From assembly GCF_020510585.1 (NCBI RefSeq), contig NZ_CP075190.1, positions 871,001 through 935,000 of the forward strand: a DNA stretch of 64,000 nt, read 5' to 3'. The position numbers and the translations under genes were made by a program. Below the pieces are notes generated by a model. The model saw only the letters and a program-made list of their open reading frames with translations, did no database searches and was not told the origin of the DNA. This DNA is from Ferribacterium limneticum (GTDB lineage Bacteria > Pseudomonadota > Gammaproteobacteria > Burkholderiales > Rhodocyclaceae). Below, piece after piece: positions 36,205 to 44,729 of the stretch; within the stretch, counting starts at the first letter, position 1; each line of letters begins with the position of its first letter.

Positions 36205-36474
36205 TCAGCCGATCAGCTGTGGAATGCTCTCGAACAGACGCTGGATGTAGTCAATCATGTATTCCAGCATCCAGGGGCCGACGAGGATAAGGACTAGGAA
36301 CATGACGACCAGTTTCGGCACGAACTGCAGGGTCGCTTCGTTAAGCTGGGTTGCTGCCTGAAAGATGCTGACGATCAAGCCAACGACCAGCGCCGAGAGC
36401 AGCATCGGGGCCGCCAGAACGAGAGTGACTTCGATGGCCTGGCGGCCGATTTCCATGACGACACCCGGGGTCAT
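36205..36474 (-). CDS. fliQ: FliQ, flagellar export gate membrane protein
   Basis: An 89-residue two-helix membrane protein of the export gate. Signature: [20 protein letters not shown] and [20 protein letters not shown]. Length is the family standard. It overlaps fliP by 4 bp and is followed by fliR after 2 bp. Confidence 0.97.
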   Translation of the reverse strand: MTPGVVMEIGRQAIEVTLVLAAPMLLSALVVGLIVSIFQAATQLNEATLQFVPKLVVMFLVLILVGPWMLEYMIDYIQRLFESIPQLIG

Positions 36475-37217
36475 GGATTGAAGCTTTTGACCAAAGAGCC
36501 AATGACCAGATGCCAGCCATCGACCAGGACAAAGAGCATCAGCTTGAAGGGCAGGGCCACCATGACCGGCGACATCATCATCATGCCCATCGACATCAGC
36601 AGGCTGGCCACCACCATGTCGATGATCAGAAAGGGGATGAATATGATGAAGCCGATCTGGAAGGCGGTTTTCAGTTCGCTGATGACGAAGGCGGGAATCA
36701 GGACGCGCAGGGGAATATCGTCAGGCTTTTCGAATTTGTCGGCCTTGGCGACGCTGGCCAGCATGGCAATATCGGCTTCCCGGGTCTGGCGCAGCATGAA
36801 GCTGCGCATCGGAACCGCCGCCCGTTCGCCGGCCTGGGCGATATTGATCTTGTTTTCCGAGAGCGGCAGGTAGGCGTCGGTATAGACCTGGTCGAGGGTT
36901 GGCGACATGATGAAAAAGGTCAGGAACAGCGCCAGGCCGACCAGGATTTGGTTGGGGGGCGAGGTTTGCGTGCCCATGGCGTGGCGAAGCAGGGAAAGCA
37001 CGATGATGATGCGGGTAAAACTCGTCATCATCAGCACGGCAGCTGGCAGGAAGGTCAGCGCCGTGAGGAAGAGCAGTGTCTGAATGGTCAGACTATAAGT
37101 AGTGCCACCACCGCCTGTTGGCGTGCTGGTGACAGATGGCAGTCCGCCGGCAACCTGGGCTAAAGCCATGATCGGGGGGAGCAGCAGGCAGAGCCCGAGT
37201 ATGACTCGCCTAAGCAT
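36471..37217 (-). CDS. fliP: FliP, flagellar export gate membrane protein
   Basis: A 248-residue gate protein made with a cleavable signal peptide ([20 protein letters not shown]). The mature part has four membrane helices with the conserved [20 protein letters not shown] and [23 protein letters not shown] 37217 is chosen over the longer upstream frame, whose extra 54 residues lie in fliO sequence and lack family features. It overlaps the end of fliO by 8 bp and the start of fliQ by 4 bp. Confidence 0.96.
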   Translation of the reverse strand: MLRRVILGLCLLLPPIMALAQVAGGLPSVTSTPTGGGGTTYSLTIQTLLFLTALTFLPAAVLMMTSFTRIIIVLSLLRHAMGTQTSPPNQILVGLALFLTFFIMSPTLDQVYTDAYLPLSENKINIAQAGERAAVPMRSFMLRQTREADIAMLASVAKADKFEKPDDIPLRVLIPAFVISELKTAFQIGFIIFIPFLIIDMVVASLLMSMGMMMMSPVMVALPFKLMLFVLVDGWHLVIGSLVKSFNP

Positions 37218-37620
37218 TGTTCTGGCGTTCCTTGATGGACTTGAGCCACTGGGCAAAAGGCGCTTCAGTGGCGCCGGCGGCGGTATCAAGGTCCATGCTG
37301 CTTCCCTTGGGGAGTTGGTGCAGCGTGCGGATCTGCCCGGGGACGATGCCGATGACCAGCCAGCTATCTCCCACCTCAATCAGCACAATGCGCTCGCGAG
37401 GACCTAGTGCAACGCCGCCGATGATCTTCATGCCGCCCTGGCCAAAACCTTTGCCCCCCGACAGCTTGCGGGCCAGCCAGGCGGTGCCGAAAAGCAGTCC
37501 GAGGATGAGGAGCAGGGCCAGGGTTGCCTGCAGGTAGGTGCTGGCCGGAATGCCGGGGCTGACGGCGTCGCTACCCCACGCAGTGATAGGTAGCAGCAGT
37601 GGAAAGAGAAGGCGCAGCAA
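37210..37620 (-). CDS. fliO: FliO, flagellar export gate assembly protein
   Basis: A 136-residue protein with a signal-like N-terminus, one firm membrane helix ([20 protein letters not shown]) and a small basic cytoplasmic domain with [20 protein letters not shown]. FliO helps assemble FliP in the gate. The frame has no ATG at its head; TTG 37620 is the best start. Overlaps fliP by 8 bp. A 128-bp gap separates it from fliN, with a strong hairpin and a possible sigma-54 element. Confidence 0.88.
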   Translation of the reverse strand: MLRLLFPLLLPITAWGSDAVSPGIPASTYLQATLALLLILGLLFGTAWLARKLSGGKGFGQGGMKIIGGVALGPRERIVLIEVGDSWLVIGIVPGQIRTLHQLPKGSSMDLDTAAGATEAPFAQWLKSIKERQNNA

Positions 37621-37650
37621 GTCTGGGTCGCGTTCAAAGTAGGTTAGGGC

Positions 37651-37665
37651 GCTATCTTAAACCCA
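37651..37665 (-). promoter_or_regulatory. Possible sigma-54 promoter for fliOPQR
   Basis: On the minus strand TTGGGTTTAAGATAGC has GG and GC 10 bp apart, but only part of the flanking consensus. It lies about 30 bp upstream of the fliO start and after a terminator-like hairpin, where a promoter would be expected. Confidence 0.3.
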
Positions 37666-37685
37666 AACCTGAAAATTGACTTTGC

Positions 37686-37701
37686 TACGGTCAACCGGAA
37701 A
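37686..37701 (+). repeat. Short dispersed repeat, copy 2 (between fliN and fliO)
   Basis: TACGGTCAACCGGAAA, identical to 8191-8206 and to the inverted copy at 51089-51104. With the latter, identity extends to 20 bases (37685-37704) and then about 12 of the next 16. Confidence 0.5.
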
Positions 37702-37718
37702 TTTTGCCCAAAATTGAA

Positions 37719-37749
37719 AGGTGATGGTCTGCGGTGCAGACCATCACCT
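37719..37749 (-). terminator. Perfect 14-bp hairpin at the fliN stop codon, likely terminator
   Basis: AGGTGATGGTCTGC and GCAGACCATCACCT pair without mismatch around a 3-nt loop. The stem begins at the last base of the fliN stop codon. On the minus strand it is followed by TTTCAATTTT. It would separate fliKLMN from fliOPQR. Confidence 0.7.
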
Positions 37750-38186
37750 CAGCGGTTGAGCTTACGCATCCGCTCCGAGGGCGTGATGATGTCGGTCAGA
37801 CGGATACCGAATTTATCGTTCACCACGACGACTTCCCCTTGCGCGATGAGCGTGCCATTGACCAGGACATCCATCGGCTCGCCAGCCATCGCGTCGAGTT
37901 CGACGACTGACCCGTGGGCCAGTTGCAGCAAGTTCTTGATGGTGATCTTGGTCCGGCCGAGTTCGACAGTGATCTGGACGGGAATGTCGAGAATCATGTC
38001 GAGTTCGTTCATGATCCCGCCCTGGCCCAATGGCGCAGAGAAGGACGGGAAGATGTCGGCCGGCTGGACGGTGGCCGCGGCGCCATCGCTAACGACCTGT
38101 TCGGCCATGGCGGCAGCCCAGTCGTCCTCACTGATCTGCCCGGCGTCTTCGGCGGGGGGGTCCATATTTTCGATATCGTCAGCCAT
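37749..38186 (-). CDS. fliN: FliN, flagellar switch protein
   Basis: A 145-residue C-ring protein. The C-terminal SpoA domain is clear: LDMILDIPVQITVELGRTKI, LLQLAHGSVVELDAMAGEPM and VLVNGTLIAQGEVVVVNDKF. The N-terminal ~60 residues are acidic and variable. It overlaps fliM by 8 bp. With FliM and FliG it forms the rotor switch. Its stop codon is embedded in a strong hairpin. Confidence 0.97.
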   Translation of the reverse strand: MADDIENMDPPAEDAGQISEDDWAAAMAEQVVSDGAAATVQPADIFPSFSAPLGQGGIMNELDMILDIPVQITVELGRTKITIKNLLQLAHGSVVELDAMAGEPMDVLVNGTLIAQGEVVVVNDKFGIRLTDIITPSERMRKLNR

Positions 38187-39195
38187 TTTTCTCTCCCATC
38201 ACCGGTTCCCCGGGCGGTGCGTCGGGCGAAGCAGCGATGAATCGCTCGACTTTAAGTGCGTACTGGCCATTTTGCTGGCCATAGGAACATTCCATCAAGG
38301 GTACGTTATCCACCAGTGCCTCTATTCGCGGCGACAGGTTGAGGGGAATCACGTCGCCCTCCTTGAGATTCAAAATTTCGCGCAGCGATATTTTTCCCGT
38401 GCCCAGATGGGCGACGATTTCCACTTCTGCCCCCTGCAACTGCTTGCGCAGTGTGCCGATCCAACGCTTGTCGGTCGATAGCTGGTCACTTTGCATCGTG
38501 CTGTAGAGCAGGTCACGGATCGGCTCAAGCATCGAGTACGGGAAGCAGATGTGCATGTCTGCGGTCGCGCCGCCAAATTCAAGCGTGAAGGTCGTCGAAA
38601 CAACGATTTCGGACGGCGTTGCGATATTGGCGAACTGCGAATTCATCTCCGAGCGAATGTACTCAAAGTTGATGTCGTAGACCGGTTTCCACGATTTGCT
38701 GTATTCGGTGAAAACGACGTTTAGCAAGCCCTGGATGATGCGTTGTTCGGTGGCCGTGAAATCACGTCCTTCAACGCGGGTATGGAAGCGGCCGTCGCCG
38801 CCGAACATGTTATCGACGACCAGAAAAACCAGATTCGGATCGAAGACGAACAATGCGGTGCCGCGCAAAGGCTTGGCAATGACCAGATTCAAGTTGGTCG
38901 GGACGACCAGATTGCGAATGAACTCGCTGTATTTCTGCACACGGATCGGGCCAACCGAGATTTCCGCGTTGCGATGCATGTAGTTGAACAGGCCGATGCG
39001 CAGATAGCGGGCAAAGCGCTCGTTGACCAGTTCCAGCGTTGGCATCCGGCCCCGGACGATCCGCTCCTGGGTGCCGAGATTGTACGAACGTATCCCGCCG
39101 CCTTCCCCTTCGCTATCGTCGGGTTCGTCGGTTTCACCGGTGACGCCCTTGAGTAGGGCGTCAACCTCGTCCTGGGATAGAAAGTCTCCCGCCAT
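38179..39195 (-). CDS. fliM: FliM, flagellar switch protein
   Basis: A 338-residue C-ring protein. The N-terminal peptide FLSQDEVDALLKGV is the phospho-CheY docking motif. The middle domain (RIGLFNYMHRNAEISVGPIR) binds FliG, and the C-terminal SpoA domain pairs with FliN. An acidic linker (DEPDDSEGEGGG) follows the CheY peptide. Starts 6 bp after fliL ends and overlaps fliN by 8 bp. Confidence 0.97.
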   Translation of the reverse strand: MAGDFLSQDEVDALLKGVTGETDEPDDSEGEGGGIRSYNLGTQERIVRGRMPTLELVNERFARYLRIGLFNYMHRNAEISVGPIRVQKYSEFIRNLVVPTNLNLVIAKPLRGTALFVFDPNLVFLVVDNMFGGDGRFHTRVEGRDFTATEQRIIQGLLNVVFTEYSKSWKPVYDINFEYIRSEMNSQFANIATPSEIVVSTTFTLEFGGATADMHICFPYSMLEPIRDLLYSTMQSDQLSTDKRWIGTLRKQLQGAEVEIVAHLGTGKISLREILNLKEGDVIPLNLSPRIEALVDNVPLMECSYGQQNGQYALKVERFIAASPDAPPGEPVMGEKNG

Positions 39196-39201
39196 GGATC
39201 C

Positions 39202-39768
39202 TTACTGAATAATGAATGAGGTGAACAGGACGGCCTTGACCGGACCCTCAGTGGCTTCGGCTGCACCTTTCTTGTTTTTGACCGGGGGCTCAATGACGGA
39301 ATTGATCTCGTCTTTGAGGGCTTCCGCCAGTTTTTCCTTGCCTTCCTTGGGCAGCAGTTCGGAGGCTTTTTTCGACGACAGCAAGAGGGTCAGATTGTTG
39401 CGAATTTTCGGCATCTTGGTTTTGATCTCCGGCTCGGCCGTCGCATCTTCAACTTCGAGTGAGAGTGCCACCTGCAGATACTGATCGCCGGTTTCGGGGA
39501 CTAGATTGACGGTGAATGCATCGAGATTGATAAAGACCGGATGGGCTTCCTTGTCCTTTTTCTTGTCTTTCTTTTTGGCTGGCTTGGCCGTTTCTTCTGC
39601 GGTTTCCTCATCGTCCTCGGCGTGGTCGCCCTTCTTGAGCAGCATGAAGGCAGCGCCTCCCCCGAGCACCACTAGAAGAACGACGGCAAGGATGATGATC
39701 AACAGTTTTTTGCTTTTTTTCGGGGGGGCTTCTGCCCCTTCTTCGGCTGGCTTGGCATCCTTGGCCAT
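39202..39768 (-). CDS. fliL: FliL, flagellar basal body-associated protein
   Basis: A 188-residue inner-membrane protein supporting the stators. One membrane helix near residues 22-44 (LLIIILAVVLLVVLGGGAAF), a highly charged Asp/Glu/Lys linker, then the FliL periplasmic domain (FINLDAFTVNLVPETGDQYL). The C-terminus carries an extra acidic and basic stretch ending FTSFIIQ. Between fliK and fliM. Confidence 0.94.
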   Translation of the reverse strand: MAKDAKPAEEGAEAPPKKSKKLLIIILAVVLLVVLGGGAAFMLLKKGDHAEDDEETAEETAKPAKKKDKKKDKEAHPVFINLDAFTVNLVPETGDQYLQVALSLEVEDATAEPEIKTKMPKIRNNLTLLLSSKKASELLPKEGKEKLAEALKDEINSVIEPPVKNKKGAAEATEGPVKAVLFTSFIIQ

Positions 39769-39803
39769 TGTCTCTCCCTCTTTACTCGATCATGACGATC
39801 CGG

Positions 39804-41081
39804 TTATGCGAACAGGTCTACCAAACCTCGTCCCCGCTGAATTGGTATTCCGGCCGGGTTGGAGCTTGCGTGACTATCGGGCGAAAGTATAGCGTTTTCC
39901 CCGCTGGTGCGGGCTTCATTGCCAAATTGAAAAGGAGTTTCGCGGTTCTGCGAAGGTAATTGGCTGCCAACATTGGCTTGGCCGAGGCTGATGCCGGCAT
40001 TCGCGAACATTTCACGCAGTTGGGGCAGGGAGTCCTGAATAGCCTGGCGGACCTCCGGATGCGGCGAGGCGAATGCGGCGGTAGTCTGGTCCCCGTTGAT
40101 CGAGAGGGTGATTTGAATTGGGCCCAGTTGCGGCGGGTTGATATTGATCTGAGCGACCTGCTGGTCGTTTTTGGTCAGCCAGACGACACGGGAGCCAAAA
40201 TCATGAGTCCAGTTTGGTGAATTGAGTGTGCTGGTGATGGCCGGGGGAGGCGTTTGTTGCGTTGGTGCCGCTGTGCCATTGGCCGCCCCGGTCGCGGCCA
40301 TTGCTGTCGCGAAGGCCGGCGTCGAGCTGCTGTTGCCGGGATTCGAGTCACCGGCAAGAATTGCCGCATTCGCCGTATCTGAGCGCGGTGGAGTCCGTAA
40401 TTCCGGATTTTGGGCCGCTAGTGTGGCGGCGGGGGCAGGGGCAGTCGGTGTGTTGCCGGAGAGGAGTGAGCCCCTCTGTTCTGGCAAGGCTGGGCGATCC
40501 TCCTTGCCGGAGGTGTCAATGCCCTCTGCCTTGGCCATATGAGGGGCTGGGTCCGTTTTGTCGCTGTCAACGTTCTCCGGGAGGCGATTTTGAACGGGAG
40601 GAGTGGCCATCGGTACCACGTACTGGGCCGCCACCCCGGGGTCCGTCGGGATGATGGCAGAATCGGCCGCAAGTTTTCGCTCCTTGTTGCTGTTTTCTTT
40701 TTTGCTCTCAGGCTCGGTGATGGTCGTTGCGGGCAGGCTGGGGCTGGTGGATAGCGCTGCCAGGACTTCCTCGGCGCTTCCTTCCGTGACCGGGAGGCTG
40801 GGTAATGGCTTGTCATCGACTGGCAGTATGGTTTTGTCCTTCGCCAAGCTCGTCTGGGCGATGATCTCGCTTAGTAATTCAGTGTCCGGCTGTTGCGCTG
40901 CCGTGATGTTTTCGGCGGCAAGCAAAGCCGGGGTAGCCTGACCTGAAGAGGGAATCTGCTCGGCAAGAAGGGCGGCGAAGTCCAGTGGCAAGCCATTCTC
41001 AGTAAGTATTCCTCCAAGACCAGGCGAGGCCGCTTTTCCGGCGATGGCTGCGATCAAACTGGAAACTGCCGGAATACTCAT
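39804..41081 (-). CDS. fliK: FliK, flagellar hook-length control protein
   Basis: A 425-residue exported ruler that sets hook length and triggers FlhB switching. The N-terminal and middle parts are Pro/Ala/Thr-rich with low complexity; the C-terminal Flg_hook domain is visible as INPPQLGPIQITLSINGDQT followed by AFASPHPEVRQAIQDSLPQL. It opens the fliKLMN unit behind a good sigma-54 promoter. A second FliK-like gene lies at 50597. Confidence 0.92.
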   Translation of the reverse strand: MSIPAVSSLIAAIAGKAASPGLGGILTENGLPLDFAALLAEQIPSSGQATPALLAAENITAAQQPDTELLSEIIAQTSLAKDKTILPVDDKPLPSLPVTEGSAEEVLAALSTSPSLPATTITEPESKKENSNKERKLAADSAIIPTDPGVAAQYVVPMATPPVQNRLPENVDSDKTDPAPHMAKAEGIDTSGKEDRPALPEQRGSLLSGNTPTAPAPAATLAAQNPELRTPPRSDTANAAILAGDSNPGNSSSTPAFATAMAATGAANGTAAPTQQTPPPAITSTLNSPNWTHDFGSRVVWLTKNDQQVAQININPPQLGPIQITLSINGDQTTAAFASPHPEVRQAIQDSLPQLREMFANAGISLGQANVGSQLPSQNRETPFQFGNEARTSGENAILSPDSHASSNPAGIPIQRGRGLVDLFA

Positions 41082-41119
41082 GATCGGACCTTGAGGTGCA
41101 TGGAGATGCTATCAAGGTA

Positions 41120-41135
41120 AGCAAGGCATGTGCCT
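41120..41135 (-). promoter_or_regulatory. Predicted sigma-54 promoter for fliK-fliL-fliM-fliN
   Basis: On the minus strand AGGCACATGCCTTGCT matches TGGCACG-N4-TTGCW at nearly all fixed positions, with GG-N10-GC spacing. The start site would be about 27 bp upstream of the fliK ATG (41081). Confidence 0.75.
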
Positions 41136-41139
41136 GATA

Positions 41140-41595
41140 TCAGTCGGATTCTTCTTCATTGCGCACGGCATATTTGCGTGCCGAGTGTTCTTCCTGGATT
41201 TTTTGCTGCTGCTTGTTGTCGAGCACTTTTTCACGCACATCGTGTCGATGCGAGAGGGTGTCAATGGCTTTCAGGCGCTTGTTCTGTTCTTTCCAGTTTT
41301 CCTGACCGCTCGCCGTATTCTGTTCCGAATGGCGAACGGCCAGCGCTTGCTGGCTGATTGCCTCGTCGATGCGGGCAAGAAAGTCCTGATAATTACGCAA
41401 GGCCATCGGCGTGAGCCCCTGAGTGCAGGCTTCGCGCAATTTGACGGCATATTCAGCCCGATACTCCTCCAGCATCTGAAGGCGATTTCTGGCACTCTGC
41501 TCCGCCGCAATCAACTGGCCAAGCTGACGCGTGGCTTCATCTGTACGGGTTTGCATCAGTTCCAGCAAGGGTTGCAACGAGAATTTGTTCGCCAT
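41140..41595 (-). CDS. fliJ: FliJ, flagellar export chaperone/ATPase stalk
   Basis: A 151-residue protein almost entirely of coiled-coil helices, as expected for FliJ, which inserts in the FliI ring and contacts FlhA. Start MANKFSLQPLLELMQTRTDE resembles the family. Low sequence conservation is normal, so position after fliI (3 bp gap) carries weight. Its stop is 58 bp before fliK, and that gap contains the sigma-54 promoter of the next unit. Confidence 0.9.
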   Translation of the reverse strand: MANKFSLQPLLELMQTRTDEATRQLGQLIAAEQSARNRLQMLEEYRAEYAVKLREACTQGLTPMALRNYQDFLARIDEAISQQALAVRHSEQNTASGQENWKEQNKRLKAIDTLSHRHDVREKVLDNKQQQKIQEEHSARKYAVRNEEESD

Positions 41596-41598
41596 GGC

Positions 41599-43017
41599 TT
41601 AGGGGAACAGCGCTGAAAGGGCGCTGACGCTGCTCGTGAAATCGGCTTGCTCGGTCAGTTGCTGCTGAAGGAAGGCTTCCATGCGCGGATAGAGGTTGAT
41701 GGCCTGATCGAGTACTGGGTCAGAGCCAGGCGAATAGGCTCCGACCGAAATCAAGTCGCGCGAGCGCTGGTAGCGGGCAAAAAGCACCTTGAAACGGCGA
41801 ATCTGATCAAGTTGCGAGGGTTCGATCAGGTTGACCATGGCGCGGCTGATGGATTGCTCGATATCGATGGCCGGATAATGCCCGGCATCGGCCAACGTTC
41901 GAGACAAGACGATGTGGCCGTCGAGAATGGCGCGTGCCGAGTCGGCAATCGGGTCTTGCTGATCATCGCCTTCGGCCAGAACGGTATAGAAGGCCGTCAT
42001 CGATCCGCCACCTTCAGGGCCATTGCCGGCCCGTTCAACGAGTTGTGGCAAGCGGGCAAATACCGATGGCGGATAGCCTCGAGTAGCAGGAGGCTCGCCA
42101 ATGGCCAGGGCAATTTCCCGTTGTGCCATGGCATAGCGGGTCAGAGAGTCCATGATCAGGAGAACCTGTTTCCCCTGGTCGCGGAAATACTCGGCAATCG
42201 TTGTCGCGTAGGCCGCACCCTGCAGTCGCATCAGCGGGCCGGTATCGGCTGGTGCGGCGACGACCACTGCGCGGCGCATGCCTTCTTCGCCGAGGATCTG
42301 CTCGATGAACTCCTTCACTTCACGGCCGCGTTCGCCAATCAATCCGACGACGATCACTTCGGCCTCAGTGTAGCGAGCCATCATGCCAAGAAGCACCGAT
42401 TTGCCGACGCCGGAACCGGCGAAAAGTCCCATGCGCTGACCTCGGCCAACGGTCAGCAAGGCGTTGATGGAACGAATGCCGACGTCGAGAGGATGTTCAA
42501 TGGCTGCCCGGGTCATCGGGTTGATCGGGCGGCTTTGTAGGGGGCGGGTCAGGGTTGATCTGAGCGGACCCTTGCTGTCGAGTGGGCGACCAACGCCGTC
42601 GAGCACCCGGCCTAGCAATTCGTCGCCAACCGGACCCTGTTTGGCGCGATCAATGGCCCGGCGTTTGTGCTTGATTGGAAAGTCTACCCGGGGGGTTGGG
42701 TTGGCTGTGTCGCAAGCGATGACACGGGCCCCGGGGGCCAGACCGAAGACGTCATCGGAGGGCATCAGGTAAAGTTTTTCGCCGGCAAAACCGACCACTT
42801 CGGCCTCGACTGGTGCTCCGCTGGCCGGGAATATGTGGCACGAACTGCCTAGCGGCAGCTTCAGACCCGAAGCCTCCATGACGAGTCCATTGATCCGCGT
42901 CAGGCGCCCAGCTGGCCAGAGTGGTTGTGCCGAGGAGGCGGCAAGCTGGCAGCCATCGAGGAAACGCTGCCAACGCCCGACGTGGTCGGGGAGCGGGGTC
43001 AAGGCTTGTTCATCCAT
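41599..43017 (-). CDS. fliI: FliI, flagellar export ATPase
   Basis: A 472-residue F1-like ATPase energising export. Walker A is [15 protein letters not shown], Walker B is [20 protein letters not shown], and the family ending [11 protein letters not shown] is present. ATG 43017 lies within the end of fliH, giving a 19-bp overlap. Next gene fliJ after 3 bp. FliH is its regulator. Confidence 0.97.
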   Translation of the reverse strand: MDEQALTPLPDHVGRWQRFLDGCQLAASSAQPLWPAGRLTRINGLVMEASGLKLPLGSSCHIFPASGAPVEAEVVGFAGEKLYLMPSDDVFGLAPGARVIACDTANPTPRVDFPIKHKRRAIDRAKQGPVGDELLGRVLDGVGRPLDSKGPLRSTLTRPLQSRPINPMTRAAIEHPLDVGIRSINALLTVGRGQRMGLFAGSGVGKSVLLGMMARYTEAEVIVVGLIGERGREVKEFIEQILGEEGMRRAVVVAAPADTGPLMRLQGAAYATTIAEYFRDQGKQVLLIMDSLTRYAMAQREIALAIGEPPATRGYPPSVFARLPQLVERAGNGPEGGGSMTAFYTVLAEGDDQQDPIADSARAILDGHIVLSRTLADAGHYPAIDIEQSISRAMVNLIEPSQLDQIRRFKVLFARYQRSRDLISVGAYSPGSDPVLDQAINLYPRMEAFLQQQLTEQADFTSSVSALSALFP

Positions 43018-43718
43018 TCCGAAGGATTGACGCCGATCGACTCAAGTACGCGCTTCCAGCGTGTTTCGATCGTGGCATCAACCTCGCTTGCCCCGGCAAC
43101 AAGCAGGCATCCCCCCGGCGAAATCTCGGGGTCGTCAATGATTTGGGCTCCTGTTTGAGCAAGTTGGTCGCCGATCTGTTCGCGAATCAACGTGGTGTCT
43201 GCCGGATTCAGTCGGACGACAACATGGGCATGATGCAGCGGTAGCGCGGTGAGAGCCTCGCGAATGACCGGCAAAAGCAACTCGGGCCGGGTGTTGATTG
43301 CGCCACGAAGCACTTGCGCCGCCACTTCGAGGGCGAGGCTGAGGACCTGGTCGGCGACATGCTGGTCGAGATGGGCCAGCGAAATCTGCAGATTGCCAAG
43401 CAGCTCGGCAAAATGCGCCGTTGTTTCAGCAACCGTTGTTGCCATGGCCTGCTGCCCGGATTCAAGTCCTTCGCGGTAGCCGAGGCTGTAGCCATTGGCG
43501 CGAGCTTCTTCGTGGATGCGCTCAATCTCTTCGGTGTTCGCAAGGTTCTGCGCAGCATGCACCTCGGCTTGGCTGGGGGCTACGGTAGATGGCGCTGCAG
43601 CTGAAGTACTCGCGGTGTCGACTGGCGACTGGCTGTGCGGTACAGGTTTCACATCGAGAGAGCCGATGTTCCAACGTTGATAGCCCGCGAGCTTGTCCTT
43701 GGGTATGACGCCTGCCAT
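42999..43718 (-). CDS. fliH: FliH, flagellar export ATPase regulator
   Basis: A 239-residue cytoplasmic protein that binds FliI and anchors it to the C ring. The family helix with small-residue spacing is visible ([20 protein letters not shown]), then the V-ATPase E-like region ([20 protein letters not shown]) and the C-terminal part [20 protein letters not shown]. The N-terminus (WNIGSL) keeps an aromatic motif as used to bind FliN/FlhA. Overlaps fliI; follows fliG by 6 bp. Confidence 0.94.
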   Translation of the reverse strand: MAGVIPKDKLAGYQRWNIGSLDVKPVPHSQSPVDTASTSAAAPSTVAPSQAEVHAAQNLANTEEIERIHEEARANGYSLGYREGLESGQQAMATTVAETTAHFAELLGNLQISLAHLDQHVADQVLSLALEVAAQVLRGAINTRPELLLPVIREALTALPLHHAHVVVRLNPADTTLIREQIGDQLAQTGAQIIDDPEISPGGCLLVAGASEVDATIETRWKRVLESIGVNPSEWMNKP

Positions 43719-43724
43719 GTTGGG

Positions 43725-44729
43725 TTAGACCATTTGCTCGCCGCCGGCGCCACCAAGGACGATTTGTCCTTCGTCTGCCAGGCGACGTACCACCTTGAGG
43801 ATTTCCTTCTGTTCGCCTTCGACTTCGGAAAGACGGACAGGCCCCTTCGACTCGAGGTCTTCGCGCAGCATTTCTGCAGCCCGTTGCGACATGTTCTTGA
43901 AAATCTTCTCGCGGAGATCGGGCGAAGCACCCTTGAGTGCGAGGATCAAGGAGTCGGACTGAACTTCCCGCAAAATGAGCTGGATGGAGCGATCGTCAAT
44001 TTCCATCAGATTTTCGAAAACGAACATCTCGTCGAGAATCTTCTGGGCAAGGTCCGGGTCGTACTCGCGGATCGCATCGACGACCGAGGTTTCGTTGGCG
44101 GTGCCGATGAAATTGAGAATTTCGGCAACGGTGCGAACTCCACCCATTGCCGTTCGCTTGACGCTGGTCGAGCCGGACAGGATGCGCATCATCGCTTCGT
44201 TCAGCTCGCGCAACGCGGTTGGCTGAATCCCTTCGAGCGTGGCGATTCGCAACACGACATCATTGCGCAGGCGCTCGGTGAAGTGATTGAGAATTTCGCT
44301 GGAGTGGTCGTGTTCCAGATGGACCAGAATCGTCGCGATAATCTGCGGGTGCTCGTTCTTGATCAGGTCAGCAACGGTTGTCGCATCCATCCATTTCAGG
44401 CCCTCGATCCCCGATGTCTCTCCACCCTGCAGGATGCGTGAAATAAGGTTCGATGCCTTGTCGTCGCCCAGCGCCTTGGTAAGCACGGAGCGAATGTAGT
44501 TGTCGGTGTCGACGTGTACCGCCGAGTGCTCTTCCGCGTTTTTGTGGAACTCGTCCAGAACGCCTTCAACCTTTGTCCTCGGCACGCTCTTGAGTGCTGC
44601 CATGGCGTGCCCGAGTTTTTGTACCTCGCGCGGTCCAAGGTGCTTGAGCACTTCGGCTGCATGGTCTTCACCGAGGGCAATCAGCAGCGTTGCGCTCTTT
44701 TCGAGGCCGTCGTCAGTGCTAGGAGGCAT
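43725..44729 (-). CDS. fliG: FliG, flagellar motor switch protein
   Basis: A 334-residue rotor protein. It has the three-domain FliG layout with the EHPQ-type motif as ENEHPQIIATILVHLEHDHS in the middle and the charged torque helix near the C-terminus (VQSDSLILALKGASPDLREK). GGAGG... lies around the start on the coding strand only weakly; ATG 44729 overlaps fliF by 11 bp. It sits on the MS ring made by FliF and contacts the stators MotC/MotD. Confidence 0.97.
   Translation of the reverse strand: MPPSTDDGLEKSATLLIALGEDHAAEVLKHLGPREVQKLGHAMAALKSVPRTKVEGVLDEFHKNAEEHSAVHVDTDNYIRSVLTKALGDDKASNLISRILQGGETSGIEGLKWMDATTVADLIKNEHPQIIATILVHLEHDHSSEILNHFTERLRNDVVLRIATLEGIQPTALRELNEAMMRILSGSTSVKRTAMGGVRTVAEILNFIGTANETSVVDAIREYDPDLAQKILDEMFVFENLMEIDDRSIQLILREVQSDSLILALKGASPDLREKIFKNMSQRAAEMLREDLESKGPVRLSEVEGEQKEILKVVRRLADEGQIVLGGAGGEQMV

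Noticed and set aside
37218..37379. 54-residue N-terminal extension of FliP
   Set aside because: It is the out-of-frame reading of fliO; the signal peptide starts at ATG 37217.
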